Assembly: GCA_000469685.2 (NCBI GenBank)
Contig: LS997564.1
Span: forward strand, 18,565,615-18,629,614
DNA: 64,000 bases
Direction: 5' to 3'
Source: Haemonchus contortus
Lineage: Eukaryota; Nematoda; Chromadorea; Rhabditida; Trichostrongylidae
Below the pieces are notes generated by a model. It searched no databases, was not told the origin of the DNA, and saw only the letters and a list, made by a program, of their open reading frames with translations. Numbering within the stretch: the first letter of the stretch is position 1; every line of letters begins with the position of its first letter. Positions 24,001 through 34,500 of this stretch are shown here, in pieces. A program made the translations under genes and the position numbers.

Positions 24001-27000
24001 AGATAATAACTGATAAAAGAACATAAGAGGCCTAAGAGAGCAAGTGCCACCTGCCGATCGAAATCCTATCGCCTTCGGTATTTACGATGTAGCTTTGGCC
24101 CTCAGTATGTTCCATTCGATAAGATGGGATGGTGGAGGAGGGTGACAAAAGGAGTGGTAAGTGTAGTTTTAGGGACCCATTAGCGGCATTACTATAAGCA
24201 GATCAGAATTTTGTTCATTTCTTGCTATTAGATTACGACCGCTACACAGCAATGTTTGTGACTTGATGGAGGATCCTCATCGTCTGATATCACTTGCGAC
24301 AAAAGTAACCGACCGGCAGTTATTTGGAACTCTTAACTAATGTTATCTCTGTAAAGTATTATAAAGGGCTCATTGATAACATCTGATAATGGTGTTATCA
24401 TCAGCGAAATATTTGTAAGTACCGCCCAAGGCTTTGATTACCTAATAGTTCAAACTTTATTGGGTATTTATCTTCAAGAACGGGAGCAAAAGATCGAGAC
24501 TCCCAATTAAATACATAAGTGCCGACTTTCTCTGAATACCAATACCCTGTTAGACCTGTATCAAACTTCGGGTACTGGAAAATATTATTTGCTTCGAAGA
24601 AGGGGTGGAGAGTTAGCCGATTACTACAACTTTGTCAAAGTACTCGACTTCGGGTGCTAAACTTGAAGAGCCTGTTTCAGCGGCGTGTTGAAGCTGATCT
24701 TGTTTTAGCATTTAAGCTTCTGAAAGGTGAATTGCGTTTGAAGCCTTCCCAGTTTTGGATATTCCGGCCATCGCGTGGACGAAGAGGCACCTTCAATGTT
24801 TTCAATCACAAGATGGGCAACAGATGTCGGGAACTACGAGCTAACAGTTATATAATACGAACTACGAAGTGGCTGCAATCGTTGCCTTCTCACCTTCTGG
24901 CGTTCGACAACTCAGCACAATTTAAGAAGGCTGTCGCAAAATCTAACATTTTGAGTCTGTTAGGCATCGCCGACGTATCTTGATATCTCCTTACTCGCGC
25001 TCTTCTCGTTATTGATAGCTCACTAATTTCTTGGTTAGTGGTCCTGCTTAGACAAGACTTGCCCATGAGCTGATGCGAGAAAGGATTGTTTTAATATACT
25101 TTTTAATCATGTTCAGTTCTTTCTTTTTGTTTTTTTGGTTGGTTTCTGTTTATTTTTTTGTTGATCCTAGACCTACATCTTTGCAGTCTCGTTAGATCTT
25201 ATATTGCCGGACTGTAGCGCGTCCTCGGGCGCATAGTAAATAAATAAATAAATAAGAAGGAGGGAAGCGACTTTACATAAGAAGGAGGATGTCTGGCGGT
25301 AGCCGGGCAATCCTACTTTAATTATAATACAGAACAAATCGCTCCCCATTCGGAGCTAATACTGAGGGTGTAGAGCTTTCAAAGAAAAAGGAGAATCCCA
25401 AGGGTTATTTACGCATAGCAAATTTCTTACTAAGAAGGAGGGAAGCCCGGCGTCAGCCGGGCGTCCCGACTGGTAGGAATGATATGAAATCAAGTTACTA
25501 GCCGCCGATTGAAAGGAATATAATGATGGTGCACGTATGCCAACAGGCTATAACTTAACTTTTACAAGGAATTTCACAAAGTAAAAGTGTGACGTGCATT
25601 TTTCGGAAAACAGGCACCTCTCACAGCATGCAGTTCCATTATAAGATGTGCTAGCCATACCAACCAAACCATAACCCATGAATAGCTTTAGCAAATGTTC
25701 TTTAGTGTTAAGATGTTTTGAATATGTACAACGAGGTTTCTATTTTTCCATTTTGTGTCGGTTTTCAAACCCTCTGCTCAGCTGTCGATATTTCAGAGTG
25801 ATGTACATTGTGATCGATGTAGCGCATGTAGTTACCAGATGAATTGTGACTGTATGGATCCAGGTCATACCGGCTCACCTTGCATTCACTGCCATGCTGT
25901 GGCGACATATTCGGAGAAAGGTAAACTGTCACCGGTGGTTTTTCGAATAGCTCTCTCTATAAAGGAACCCATGCACAACCTAGAATGCGTGTCTTGTTGT
26001 TAGTAAGGAATATCTTTAGTCTCTTCTCATACACATATACTACTTGGGAAAATGGGTATTGTATGTATGTAAAGCTTATCAGTGTTGTTCATTTCGAAGA
26101 AGTGAAAAAGGTCTAGGCAATAAGTGAAGTTTTCGAAAGTAATCAGTAGAAATTGGGCTGCGTCGCACATTCGACTCGTCTCGGGATTCTAGTGACGTTA
26201 TTATGGTAGCTCGACTTATCTGTTTATTAATGCTTGCTAGCTTATGTATGAATCGTATTTCATCCCTCCCGATGTATCTGGTACAAACATACATGCCCCA
26301 GAGGGATTGAAGACATGATTGACAAAATTAAGACCAGATTTAGGCTTTCATTTCTGGACTGTGCTATAATGACACAATTTATCTCTGTGCAACATTGCAC
26401 TCATAGTTTAGGTAGTGGTAGCTCTGTGAAAACTTTGTGTTTCATTTGAGAATGTATGATTTCCAAATTTGGTGTTTTTTATCGTAATGCTTTCACAATT
26501 TTCTATTACCTATAATACTGTTTCTGGTTTAGCTCGTCAACTCATCCCACTTGTTAAACATCATCTCGCAAGCGACTGCTCCAAAACTCCGCGAACATCG
26601 CGAGGTCACCAAAAGACAGAAGTGCCCAACACAGCGCACATCTCAGATGAGGAGATGTATGAAGTGGCAAATTCGATCAAAAAAGGATCGCCGGAGCCAT
26701 CACAGAACATGGATACTGATGAAAGTACGCAATCGTATCAGACAGAGACGCCTCCATGCAAAGTAACGAAGACCAAGAAACAAGCACAGTTAGAATACGA
26801 GCAGCTGCAAGGGGTGAGTTGAAAAGAAATCCCAAGGCAAAAATTTCTCCTTTATTGTTATCGTTTCAGCTAGAACAACGTCTAGATCTACTGGCTAAGA
26901 CTTGTATGCTTAGCAATATGCCTCATGTAATTCGAGAAATGCGTGCTACAATCGAGAATAAATTGAGAGAAATACTCAGAGATCGTGGTACAGCTACGTG

Positions 27001-30000
27001 GACGTCACCGAAGAACCGATTGCTCCCATTGAGGCAGGACGCACGGCAGAAAATGAGTCAATCTGTAGGTTACTATTGCGATTAAGCCTTAGACAATACT
27101 TCTATGAAATTCCTTTCGCTCCTTCGGGTTTTCGGAGGTTTTCGTTCGACTACGGTCTTCTGTAATAGGTAATTTATAATACGTCGGTTCAAACAACCCA
27201 TTTCGTGATATGTACGCATTTCCCACTCCATCTTTACTGAGATTCGTACGACTGATAAAATCAGCTTTCTGAGGCTCTGCGCCACTGAGGAAGACATAAA
27301 TGAACTCTCAGCAAAATTTTGTGGAAAAGAAAAGTAGGAAAAATATGTATTCAGAGGAACGGATCCTTCGATTAATGCCACAAGAACCTTATTAGTTCCA
27401 TTCCATGAATAGTATCCAAATAGTCAGGCCTGAACAAAGCCAAGATCGAAATGATGCTGTGCAGGATGGAAAACTCGTTCTAGGAATCGTTTAGCTGATT
27501 TGAAGTTGTAGATCAGTAATATAAGCCGCACAAAACCTCGAATAATCGGCTGTTTATCTCCTGTTTTGTGGTGGATCTAGCTTAGGTAGAAAACGGTAGA
27601 AAACCGGCTTAAAGTGCTTGATCATTTCGACGGCAATGACTCAATTTCGCAAGTCCGGAAGGAAGATCGAAAGAAAAAATGAAAGCATGAAATAAGTATT
27701 GAAGGGACTGTGCCCAAAAAGGTCTGAAGTACTTATTTTTAGCCAGAAGCGAGTGAAGATTTATCGGCTACCGAGCAGGCTATTCAAGATTTGCTTACTT
27801 CTGCACCTCCACCCGAAATGGTTTCTGAGCATAAACAAGAAGATAACGTGGGTTTCTAATCGTTTTGTTCTGAACTTACTAGGAAACCAACAACTCTGTT
27901 TCTCTTCTTAAGATCTGTAGAATAGTTTTTTGATTTTCAATTTTTGTTTTCGTAAAAAGCGGAACGGTTATTGCCTTTAAAAAAGAAAATGAATGCTAAA
28001 GAGGTCGTTCAATTATAGAAAGAACACATTCTGAGTCGCATCGCTGGATTTGAAGCTGCAGTGAAAGCGTCGCGAAAAATGCAAGATGATACGGCAGTTG
28101 ACATGCCGTGCACTTCCGTAAGTATAATATCGAATTTCTTATTTTTTTTCAAAAATTTATCGAAACTTACTTTGAATGATTGTTGAGAATTCTTTCATAA
28201 TAATCCTCACAATTTTTTTTTGCGGGCACTAGCGAGTAGATGTCAGTAATCATTTAGGGAGGAGGAAAAGTGAGTTAGTACTACCAATGTTGAGATATGG
28301 CACGGTTCTCACTAGATTGTTCATGCCACTGCGATTAATCTGTCTGCTGAGGGTACGCCTCCCATTTGACTCCCATTGAGGATTGGTGAGATTCGAGTGC
28401 TTCCTTGAGCTATATGATAGTTTACGGTAGCTATCTAAGCAATCCTCAGAATGGGAAATGAATGGGCAAGAGTCGCCACAGATTCTACATTTGCTGTGAA
28501 CATATATACATATCAACTATTGAAGAGTGTCCCACTAGTTATGAAGAACTTTTCTGAATTTCTCAATCGGCATTGCCCTATTCAAAACTCGTCTTTTTGG
28601 TGAAGTGTGTTTATTGTCTAAACCTCGAGGCAAGTTCATCTTTATGAGAATTACCGAATTGAAATACGTGAATGATAACTTTTATAGCACCAGGATGATG
28701 AGCGTGACTCGGTTGAGCAATGCAATCTCTCGAAAGAAATGGATATCGAACCCCAATATAAGGATCCGAAAGCCTCTCCACCGGTGAGGAACACCTCAAT
28801 TCAAAGCGCGTGAAGTTTGCTGACCTAGTGCATGAATTTACATGAATTTAACGTTTTTTGTCTTCAAAGAAGTCAAGCTATGCAGGTCTTGATATCAAGT
28901 AACGCAGAAAGTTTACCTCATTGAATTAGGGAGCTTCTATCGTTTTATTCCGCTGTTCTTCGAGTAATCCTTCAGTTGAAGCTTCTTGCACAACCATTTT
29001 TGTAAACAGTTGTTATAAGGGAAGATATTTAGGAGCTAAATTAATTTCCAGCCTCCTCTAGAGCTTTCGTGTTCCAGGAAACACATGAAGATGTGGACCG
29101 ATCTACAAACGAGTTTTCCAGTATTGATTCGGAATCAGCGAAAGGTCCTCGTCGTGTTCTCAAGCGGATATATGTAAAGCGAGGCTCGGACTTGTTTTTA
29201 AAAAGAGTGGTTGTGAGACCGAGATCTCCGGTGAGTTCTGTAAATCTCGCACTTGTAAACAATTTTGATTGAGGTCACTTTTAGGGTAAGGCTGAAATGA
29301 AAAACCAAACTCTATTGGGTCAGGAAAGCAGCGAGGATCAAACAGCAGTAGAAAGTGAACCAAACAATACGCCAAAGGTCGTAAAGCGTGTAGTGGTCAG
29401 AGCTCCTAGAACGGTTAGTGTGTTTGCGGCTTTGTTTGTGAATTGCGCCATGGTCATCTCGGGCGAAGACCATGGCGCTTTGTAAGAAAAGCCAGAAACT
29501 CATGTGTTTCCACTATGTTGAATTCAAACGTGCCCGTGACCCCCCCCCCTCTTCATCACTGAAGTTACCTCAAACGAAATCATACCTTCCATCGAATAGG
29601 AATCCACACCACGCGCTTGGTAACTTCGATTTATTTCTGCTTCATATCGATTCAGCGAATTTTTGCGAAGCCTCTGCTATGGTGAAAAGCTTTTCAATAA
29701 TCAATTTCTCTCATAAGAGTTGTACCCGAGATTAGAGTCCTCTTTCACAACCTTTGTGTTTGCGTGGTCCGAGTGCGAGATCTGAATTGCTGTTCCTCGC
29801 TAGTGGATTGAGTGGGCGGAGAGATTTGGTCTGACTGATATCACTCATTATAGGTCCACACAAACTTGCCGATTAGGGTGCAGCTAACTTCAACGTCATC
29901 AACGGGACAAAGTGAGATTCGATTTGTAAAGCCACTGAAGGTCGTCGAACGTGTTATGGACATTGCAAAATCTGTACGTGAATACTTCATTTTGCATGCT

Positions 30001-30549
30001 TTGCACTTATTCGTAGAACAAGGTACGGTGCGTACGTGATTGTTTACTGCGACATTGACTTAACAAGTCGTGCCGCTGCACTTGAATATCTTCTTGTAAG
30101 AAGGCTGATCTTCACAGGCAATTGTCAAAAATCAGTTTTTTCAGGAGTATCCGGCGGACGTACAGAGGCGCAACCTTGTGAGAACACAGCCCTTACCGCG
30201 AAGCAACAAAATTGCGCGAACTTCCGAACTGATCAGGAAGGGCGTCTCTCCACCGCTCATCCGGAAACCAGATGAAAGCACTGCACAAAACGCTCCTAAG
30301 TGCCTTCTGTGTGGAAAAACAAAGCTTGCATCCGATGACGCAAATCGAATAGCGTGGTTCTGCTGCTCAAACAAATCCAAATGCCGAGCACGAGCACACG
30401 TGCAGTGCCTTCGTGGAGCACGATTAAAGTGCTTCGTATGTCACGTCGGGTCGTGGACAGCTCTAAAGGACTGCCAAAACACAATTCAACCCATGCCTGT
30501 AATACAAACTCAAGAGTGTGCTCCTGCGCTTGCCGAAGCGAGCTCATAA
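15080..30549 (+). CDS. C2H2 / FAR1-like / SWIM zinc-finger protein, 16 exons
   Basis: Exons: 15080-15306, 15695-15740, 22521-22709, 22799-22999, 23069-23239, 23311-23412, 25797-25920, 26533-26813, 26870-27064, 27743-27847, 28019-28117, 28688-28783, 29078-29230, 29285-29413, 29854-29973 and 30145-30549. All phases agree, giving about 880 residues. The ATG directly follows TTTATTGCAG, a spliced-leader-type acceptor. C2H2 fingers lie at C9/C12/H25/H30 and C111/C114/H127/H132, with degenerate ones between. Residues 155-278 resemble the FAR1/FLYWCH-type region of MULE transposases: a basic block, CSYVFTCGH, then HCPAFIK and LHYVACLGHLGHK. A SWIM finger follows: C329-D-C331, nine residues, C341-I-H343. 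The middle is acidic with a predicted coiled stretch. Residues 799-846 hold nine Cys/His in PHD/RING-like spacing. The DDE catalytic core is absent. A nuclear DNA-binding role is inferred. AATAAA follows the stop by 4 nt. The 6.8-kb second intron is the weakest junction; the 5' two exons could belong elsewhere. Confidence 0.7.
16735..16930. repeat. dispersed unit: TGTCTGTTT microsatellite plus GGCGGGGCGTGCG box
   Basis: A TATATAAA-like start is followed by a run of TGTCTGTTT repeats (16756-16787), then about 110 bp later CTCCGCCCCCAAGGGGCGGG and GCGTGCGCC. The same order recurs at 19245-19440 and 23490-23700. This points to a repeat family sharing an internal GC-box palindrome. It lies in intron 2 of the SWIM gene. 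Confidence 0.6.
17225..18160. repeat. 127-bp tandem satellite with GTGGGCGGGG boxes
   Basis: Units start at about 17324, 17451, 17578, 17718, 17844, 17971 and 18109, a spacing of about 127 bp with two longer steps. Each unit has two GTGGGCGGGG boxes about 16 bp apart, then AAAAATTCATAACTCTACTC, GTTCTGGGATGCGGCAAAAA and AACAAATGTGGTCAAATCC. Later units diverge. The array lies in intron 2 of the SWIM zinc-finger gene. Confidence 0.8.
19178..19200. repeat. solitary AGGCACAGTTC terminus
   Basis: The sequence AGGCACAGTTCCCGATAATT matches the ends of the TIR elements at 14.4 and 21.1 kb. No inverted partner was found nearby, so this is probably a truncated copy. Confidence 0.5.
19245..19760. repeat. 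TGTCTGTTT unit followed by about 140-bp tandem duplication
   Basis: GTTTGTCGGTTTGTCTGTTTGTCTG at 19269 onward (longer than shown motif boundaries) is followed by CTCCGCCCACTACGGGCGGG and GCGTGCGCGG. Then two copies of a unit containing CAAATTTAGCAAAGATGTAG or TTCAAATTTGGCAGATGTGG and GACTGGTGTAGA or GACAGGTGTAGA follow, about 140 bp apart. The region is noncoding and intronic. Confidence 0.55.
21121..21785. mobile_element. TIR element, AGGCACAGTTC family, copy 2
   Basis: The left end AGGCACAGCTTACGATAAAA and right end ATCACCGTGAACTGTGCCTT are inverted copies. At about 665 bp it is longer than the 14.4-kb copy. The pyrimidine-rich interior frames (21513-21798) have no transposase motifs. It sits in intron 2 of the SWIM gene. 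Confidence 0.65.
23484..23900. repeat. TG microsatellite and about 140-bp tandem units in intron 6
   Basis: A TG-rich microsatellite (about 23491-23575) runs into three tandem units that start with CATAACTCCTGTTCC or the variant CGTAACTTCTGTTTC and contain TTGGTAGGAGTACA and GGGCGGGGTTTGCGCGG-like boxes. They are related to the units at 16.7 and 19.2 kb. The apparent frames crossing them are repeat artefacts. Confidence 0.65.
24175..25256 (+). mobile_element. internally deleted LINE (non-LTR retrotransposon) remnant
   Basis: The 3' half (24519-24983) encodes a stretch resembling the C-terminus of LINE reverse transcriptases: LRVLNLKSLFQRRVEADL, FKLLKGELRL and WLQSLPSHLLAF. The element ends in (TAAA)n at 25238-25254, a typical LINE tail. 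The 5' part (24175-24640) matches a second copy at 51.66-52.14 kb, including CTTGCTATTAGATTACGACC. No catalytic RT motif remains, so it is a dead copy. It is inserted in intron 6 of the SWIM gene in the same orientation. Confidence 0.65.
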
Positions 30550-30559
30550 TCATAATAAA

Positions 30560-32153
30560 CAACTGTTAGCATAACATAATCGTGGTTTTCAGTCGTAATT
30601 TTAAGAAATCCTCTTATGTAAATGACTAAATGGTGTTTGCGGTTCTGCATTTAATGTTTTTTTTTCGTTTGTGCTTCTTCTATTGTTCTATCCTAGTAAG
30701 CCATTATATCTGCTAAGAGTGGTAATCAACCTCCTTACACTCTTCTCGTTTTCAGTTTTCAAATGGCCTTTGTAGAAATCATAGAAAATAGAAAAGGAAA
30801 GAAGTGACTAGGTTTTTCTTGTACATTTGCATGTTTCTTATTTGTTTAGAGAGGAGGTATAAATATTGTAAAATATGATAGCCAGCCAAGCAGCGGAAAA
30901 TTAAAACAAATCATATTGAAGTGCTTACTCGTCTGTGAAATGAAGAGGTCTCAGAGTCTATAACAACAAAGTTCGCACCATACTTGGCATCACCATGCAT
31001 TTAGCACAACGCATTATCTTGCGGATACGTGAGTAACCAAAAGGGGGAAGAACCTTCAAGAATTACCCCCTCAAGAGCACCTTAGCACCTTACTCAATAA
31101 GTGAGCCTCTTTTGTCTGCAACGTTTTGCGTTCGCACCAGAGACCCAGAGACGATCGGACGGAGAGAAGGGCAACGAGACCCCCTTGATAGTTTGTGATC
31201 TAAAGGAGTAGAGTGGATTTCACTGAGCAGCCGCCATAAGTCATATCGGCCGTTTTTATTTTTGTCCCCATTTTGTTGTTTCATTTGCTGGAGCTAATGT
31301 TTTACTGTACCTTCGGGGCGGAGAACGCTACAAAAATTGCGATCCTTAACCTATAAGACCACTTGTCATGTTCCCACCTCTTCCAGCCGATAACTACTAT
31401 GTGTTTACTACGTCCTGGGAAGGTCAAATGTTAAGGTCTTTCAGCTGTTAGGTCCTCTTTTGCTGTTCCGCTTCCCTTTGAGTTCGAAGATGAACCTTGT
31501 TTATACACTAGCCCTAAACATTCCTGTAGCGCTAAAACCTAGAGTAAGATGGGACGAAGGTGGGGTTATAAATCTATCTTTCAATTACTTTACCAGAGAA
31601 CCGTTGGAAAGCTGTTCAGTTGTCCGAGAAGGTAGTCGAACTTTTCTATCAACTTCATTTACACACAATAATTTAGTCAACTCATGAAAAGGTTTTTTTC
31701 TTGGATGCAGCAATTCCTGGTCCTGGTCTGGTCACCAACAGAAGCACGATCCAGTACTGCAGGAACCAGTTCGTCCAAACTGAAAGAGAACAGCATTACT
31801 TAGAGTCGGGGAGTCCCACTGCCACCACAAATGTATTTATTTATTTATTTATTTGACGCATACATAAAGACTTTCACACAAACCCACTAAAAGTACATGA
31901 AAAGATCTATCTCAAAAAGGTGAAAGGGCCACCGAAAAAAGGTATTTTCACGTCGTTAGATCAGCAGTTGGAAAACTGAGCAGGAAAACAGGGAAGCACG
32001 GAAACAGTAGTATGGCAGGCAAGCATGGCGATTATGTATGTCATTCGAAAGGAAATTTTCGAATGTTTGGTTTTTCCGGGTGACAGATTTTGTACTCGAA
32101 TACCCATGACAAATAACAGTGATTCGGTGGTAATTGCCGTAATCTTCCACTAG
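30560..32153. other. intergenic downstream of SWIM gene
   Basis: No gene is recognised. A (TATT)n run at 31831-31853 on the plus strand is the complement of a LINE-type (AATA)n tail, so a short minus-strand retroposon end may lie just downstream of it. Other frames show no motif. Confidence 0.35.
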
Positions 32154-32463
32154 GAATTCATAGGAGAACGTCCGTTGCGCGCGTCCGTAGAAAGTAGGTT
32201 ACCCTGCCCACTTCGTGCGCGGCGCACCTCACTGAGGACTCAAGGTAACATTACAGAACCACCAAGTGTCAGTGGAGCGAATGATTTGCATTTTTCCGTG
32301 TTAACTTCTCTCTAAACTGACTGCCGTGGACCAAGCGCAAATCGTATTCCCGACAGACAATTGCGACAACCGTCAAGTATAGCGGGCTGACCTGCCGCAT
32401 GCGACGGCTGCGGCGTGACCCAGTTCTGACGGACGCGCGCAACGAAACGCACCCGAATTCATA
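32154..32463. mobile_element. MITE with GAATTCATA ends, copy 1
   Basis: The left end GAATTCATAGGAGAACGTCC leads into GTTGCGCGCGTCCG. The right part, CGGACGCGCGCAACGAAACG then ACCCGAATTCATA, is its inverted copy. It is about 310 bp and noncoding. Its right end is shared with the next element. Confidence 0.6.
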
Positions 32464-32732
32464 GGGGATGGGTACTTAAGTGCGTCCGAGGATGCGCGCG
32501 GCAAATTGCGCGGCGAAGTGCGCGGTGATTCCAACGACTCTGGAGCCTATCATTGGGGAACAAATGTGTAGTACAGTAGATTAGTAGGGTTAGCTGATAC
32601 TACTGATCTGCTCTACCTCAAATTTGGGCCCCATTGATAGGCGCCAAAGTTGTTCGAAATATCACGCACTTCGCCGCGCTGTTTGCCGCGCGCATCCTCG
32701 GACGCACGTAAGTTCCGTCCCCCGAATTCATA
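32455..32732. mobile_element. MITE with GAATTCATA ends, copy 2
   Basis: The left arm contains AAGTGCGTCCGAGGATGCGC then GGCAAATTGCGCGGCGAAGT. The right arm is the inverted form, ACTTCGCCGCGCTGTTTGCC then GCGCATCCTCGGACGCACGT, ending in CCCGAATTCATA. It is about 278 bp. It abuts copy 1 and reaches the 3' end of the small secreted-protein frame at 32728. Confidence 0.7.
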
Positions 32733-33066
32733 TATTCCCTTTACAGTGCGCCATCGGGTGTGGTGATCGCGGCACCACATCGGATGGTGGAATAAAAGCT
32801 GGGGGATCTGGCTGATGTGCAGTAGTGTGATCAGTCCTAGTTGTTGGAAGGTCTGTAGTGCTATTCCTTGGGCTACTAATTCTCCTCAAAGTCAAACAGA
32901 ATTTGTGCTGATAACGACAGAACCCGTTTACCTGCTGCCAGCACAATTTAATACATGAGTGTACTCCGTAGTAACAAGCGTCTGGGTGTCTAGCACGCAC
33001 GGCACTATCCGTGATACAGCACAGAACAAAGAACAGAAACAGCAGAATACTTCCTCTCTCCGTCAT
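32728..33066 (-). CDS. putative small secreted cysteine-rich protein
   Basis: This is a 112-residue open frame with a clear signal-peptide-like start (SILLFLFFVLCCITDSA). A short cysteine-rich core follows: C-x6-C-x3-C-x7-C-x6-C, with CYYGVHSCIKLCWQQ at about residues 31-45. The C-terminal half is rich in Thr, Pro and Ser. The frame's last codons lie inside a MITE, so the true 3' end may be altered or spliced away; a GTAAAC donor follows CWQQ. I know no family for it. Hookworms secrete many small Cys-rich proteins, but assigning a role would be speculation. It could also be a chance ORF. Confidence 0.35.
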   Translation of the reverse strand: MTERGSILLFLFFVLCCITDSAVRARHPDACYYGVHSCIKLCWQQVNGFCRYQHKFCLTLRRISSPRNSTTDLPTTRTDHTTAHQPDPPAFIPPSDVVPRSPHPMAHCKGNI

Positions 33067-33962
33067 TACTGAAATATCACATCATTGCGCAACCGAATTT
33101 GATTGAAGAGAACATATCTAGTAACAAGCAGGTCTGGTTGTCTCGTCCAAGATTTTTCCAGGGACATGCATGTGGTAGGTGCTTCATGCTAGCCCGCACG
33201 AGCATTTTGCGGGACAAACAGTCTACTAGGCTATATACCATTACTGCGCTGCGCTTATTTGTTTTTCTGAATTTCTTACAGCAGTGGTGAAATTAATAAT
33301 TCATGGGGATAGGAAGAAAAGGCAGGTTAGACTGTACAGGTTCCCTTTCTACAGAGGGATTTTGGTTTGTGAACCAGTAGCCACTCTTTTGCGTTTACTA
33401 GCGGATTTTTTTGTCAAGATGTTGAACGAGATTTTCTACAAGTAGAATGGGTAGTGCGGCTCATCCCAAGCCATTGAAGGTCAGGTGAGGTTGACACCTC
33501 TTGCTATTTTGTGATGACTGTGGACTACGACAGAATGGCGCCTGCAGGGAACAAATACAAGAGCTTCCGCGGATCCGATTGTCTGCTCCTTAGAGAAAGC
33601 TCTGAACCGAAGCTATTTAAGGGGGAAGGTCAACTGCAATGAAGCGATACATAACAAGGGCGATTAGGGATAACACTGTCGCCTTCTTGAGCAAACCGGT
33701 GATCAACGTGGCGACAAGTGGAGCAGAGGAAACAGTATAAGACATAACCGCTAGACTTCATGAACGGTTGCAAGAGACGGGTCCGATAGGAACTGCTGCC
33801 CTTGAAAGCAAAAATTGAATAGATTGTCGCAGAAGAAAACGCCTCCCTAAATTTCATGGAGAAGTGAAGATTTTCAACGTTTCCTGCTTCGCATACTAAC
33901 TTGTAACTTTCCGAATGTTTAAAGGCGCAGTGCATAATAATTAAATGCTCTCATTTCCTGTA
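33067..33962. other. no gene recognised
   Basis: Short frames exist on both strands, such as 33630-33935 minus, without motif or splice context. I see nothing supported here. Confidence 0.3.
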
Positions 33963-33965
33963 GTA

Positions 33966-34146
33966 TGATTTGGGGCGACTGGCCGTTGTAGTATCAGTGC
34001 TTTATCCTGCCAGACGAGTCTGATATCAATTAACAGACCCAAGAGAGATGGAAGACCTGCTTGGTCTAGACGACTATCGACCGTGGACTCGATCCTTGGA
34101 TATGCGCGTGGGATAGTGAGCCACTTGTCACTATACCACATCTGCC
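33966..34146 (-). mobile_element. tRNA-derived SINE, copy 1 (minus)
   Basis: Read on the minus strand it begins GTGGTATAGTGACAAGTGGC (an A-box-like start), has a B-box-like GGATCGAGTCC, and continues TCGTCTAGACCAAGCAGGTC, GTTAATTGATATCAGACTCG and TCTGGCAGGATAAAGCACTG, as in the two plus-strand copies. It stands head-to-head with copy 2, about 40 bp apart. Confidence 0.6.
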
Positions 34147-34183
34147 CGTCAACTCAAAATACTGTCAGTACGAAAGCAGGGGC

Positions 34184-34500
34184 GTAAGTGGTATAGTGGC
34201 AAGTGAAGTGGTGGAAAATGGCGCACGTAACACACGCATTGTCACGGGTTCGAATTCCGGATGGATATCCGCCTAGACCAACCAAGTCTTCATACCTCTG
34301 GGGTCGGTGAATTGGTACCAGACACCAGACTCGTCTGGGAGGATAAAAGCGGTGACTTGTACATCGGCTGGGTGGCACAAGTCATTGTATAGGCCATATA
34401 CGCATTCATTACGCCTTTACGATTCTTAATGCAAGTCAAATGCGTGGGCGCATCCCTCAGACGAGATTGATTAGCGCCCCAAGACTTTATCCTTTCGACT
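34184..34500 (+). mobile_element. tRNA-derived SINE, copy 2
   Basis: GTGGTATAGTGGCAAGTGAA resembles a tRNA 5' half with A box. The B box GGTTCGAATTCC is at 34247-34258. The body contains AATTGGTACCAGACACCAGA, CTCGTCTGGGAGGATAAAAG and GCGTGGGCGCATCCCTCAGA, shared with copy 3. No functional tRNA fold is apparent. Confidence 0.7.

Noticed and set aside
24519..24983. Independent host gene of 154 codons
   Set aside because: The protein looks like the C-terminus of LINE reverse transcriptase and is followed by a LINE-type (TAAA)n tail.
34184..34260. Functional tRNA gene
   Set aside because: A good B box is present, but no cloverleaf could be drawn and the same sequence heads a repeated SINE body.
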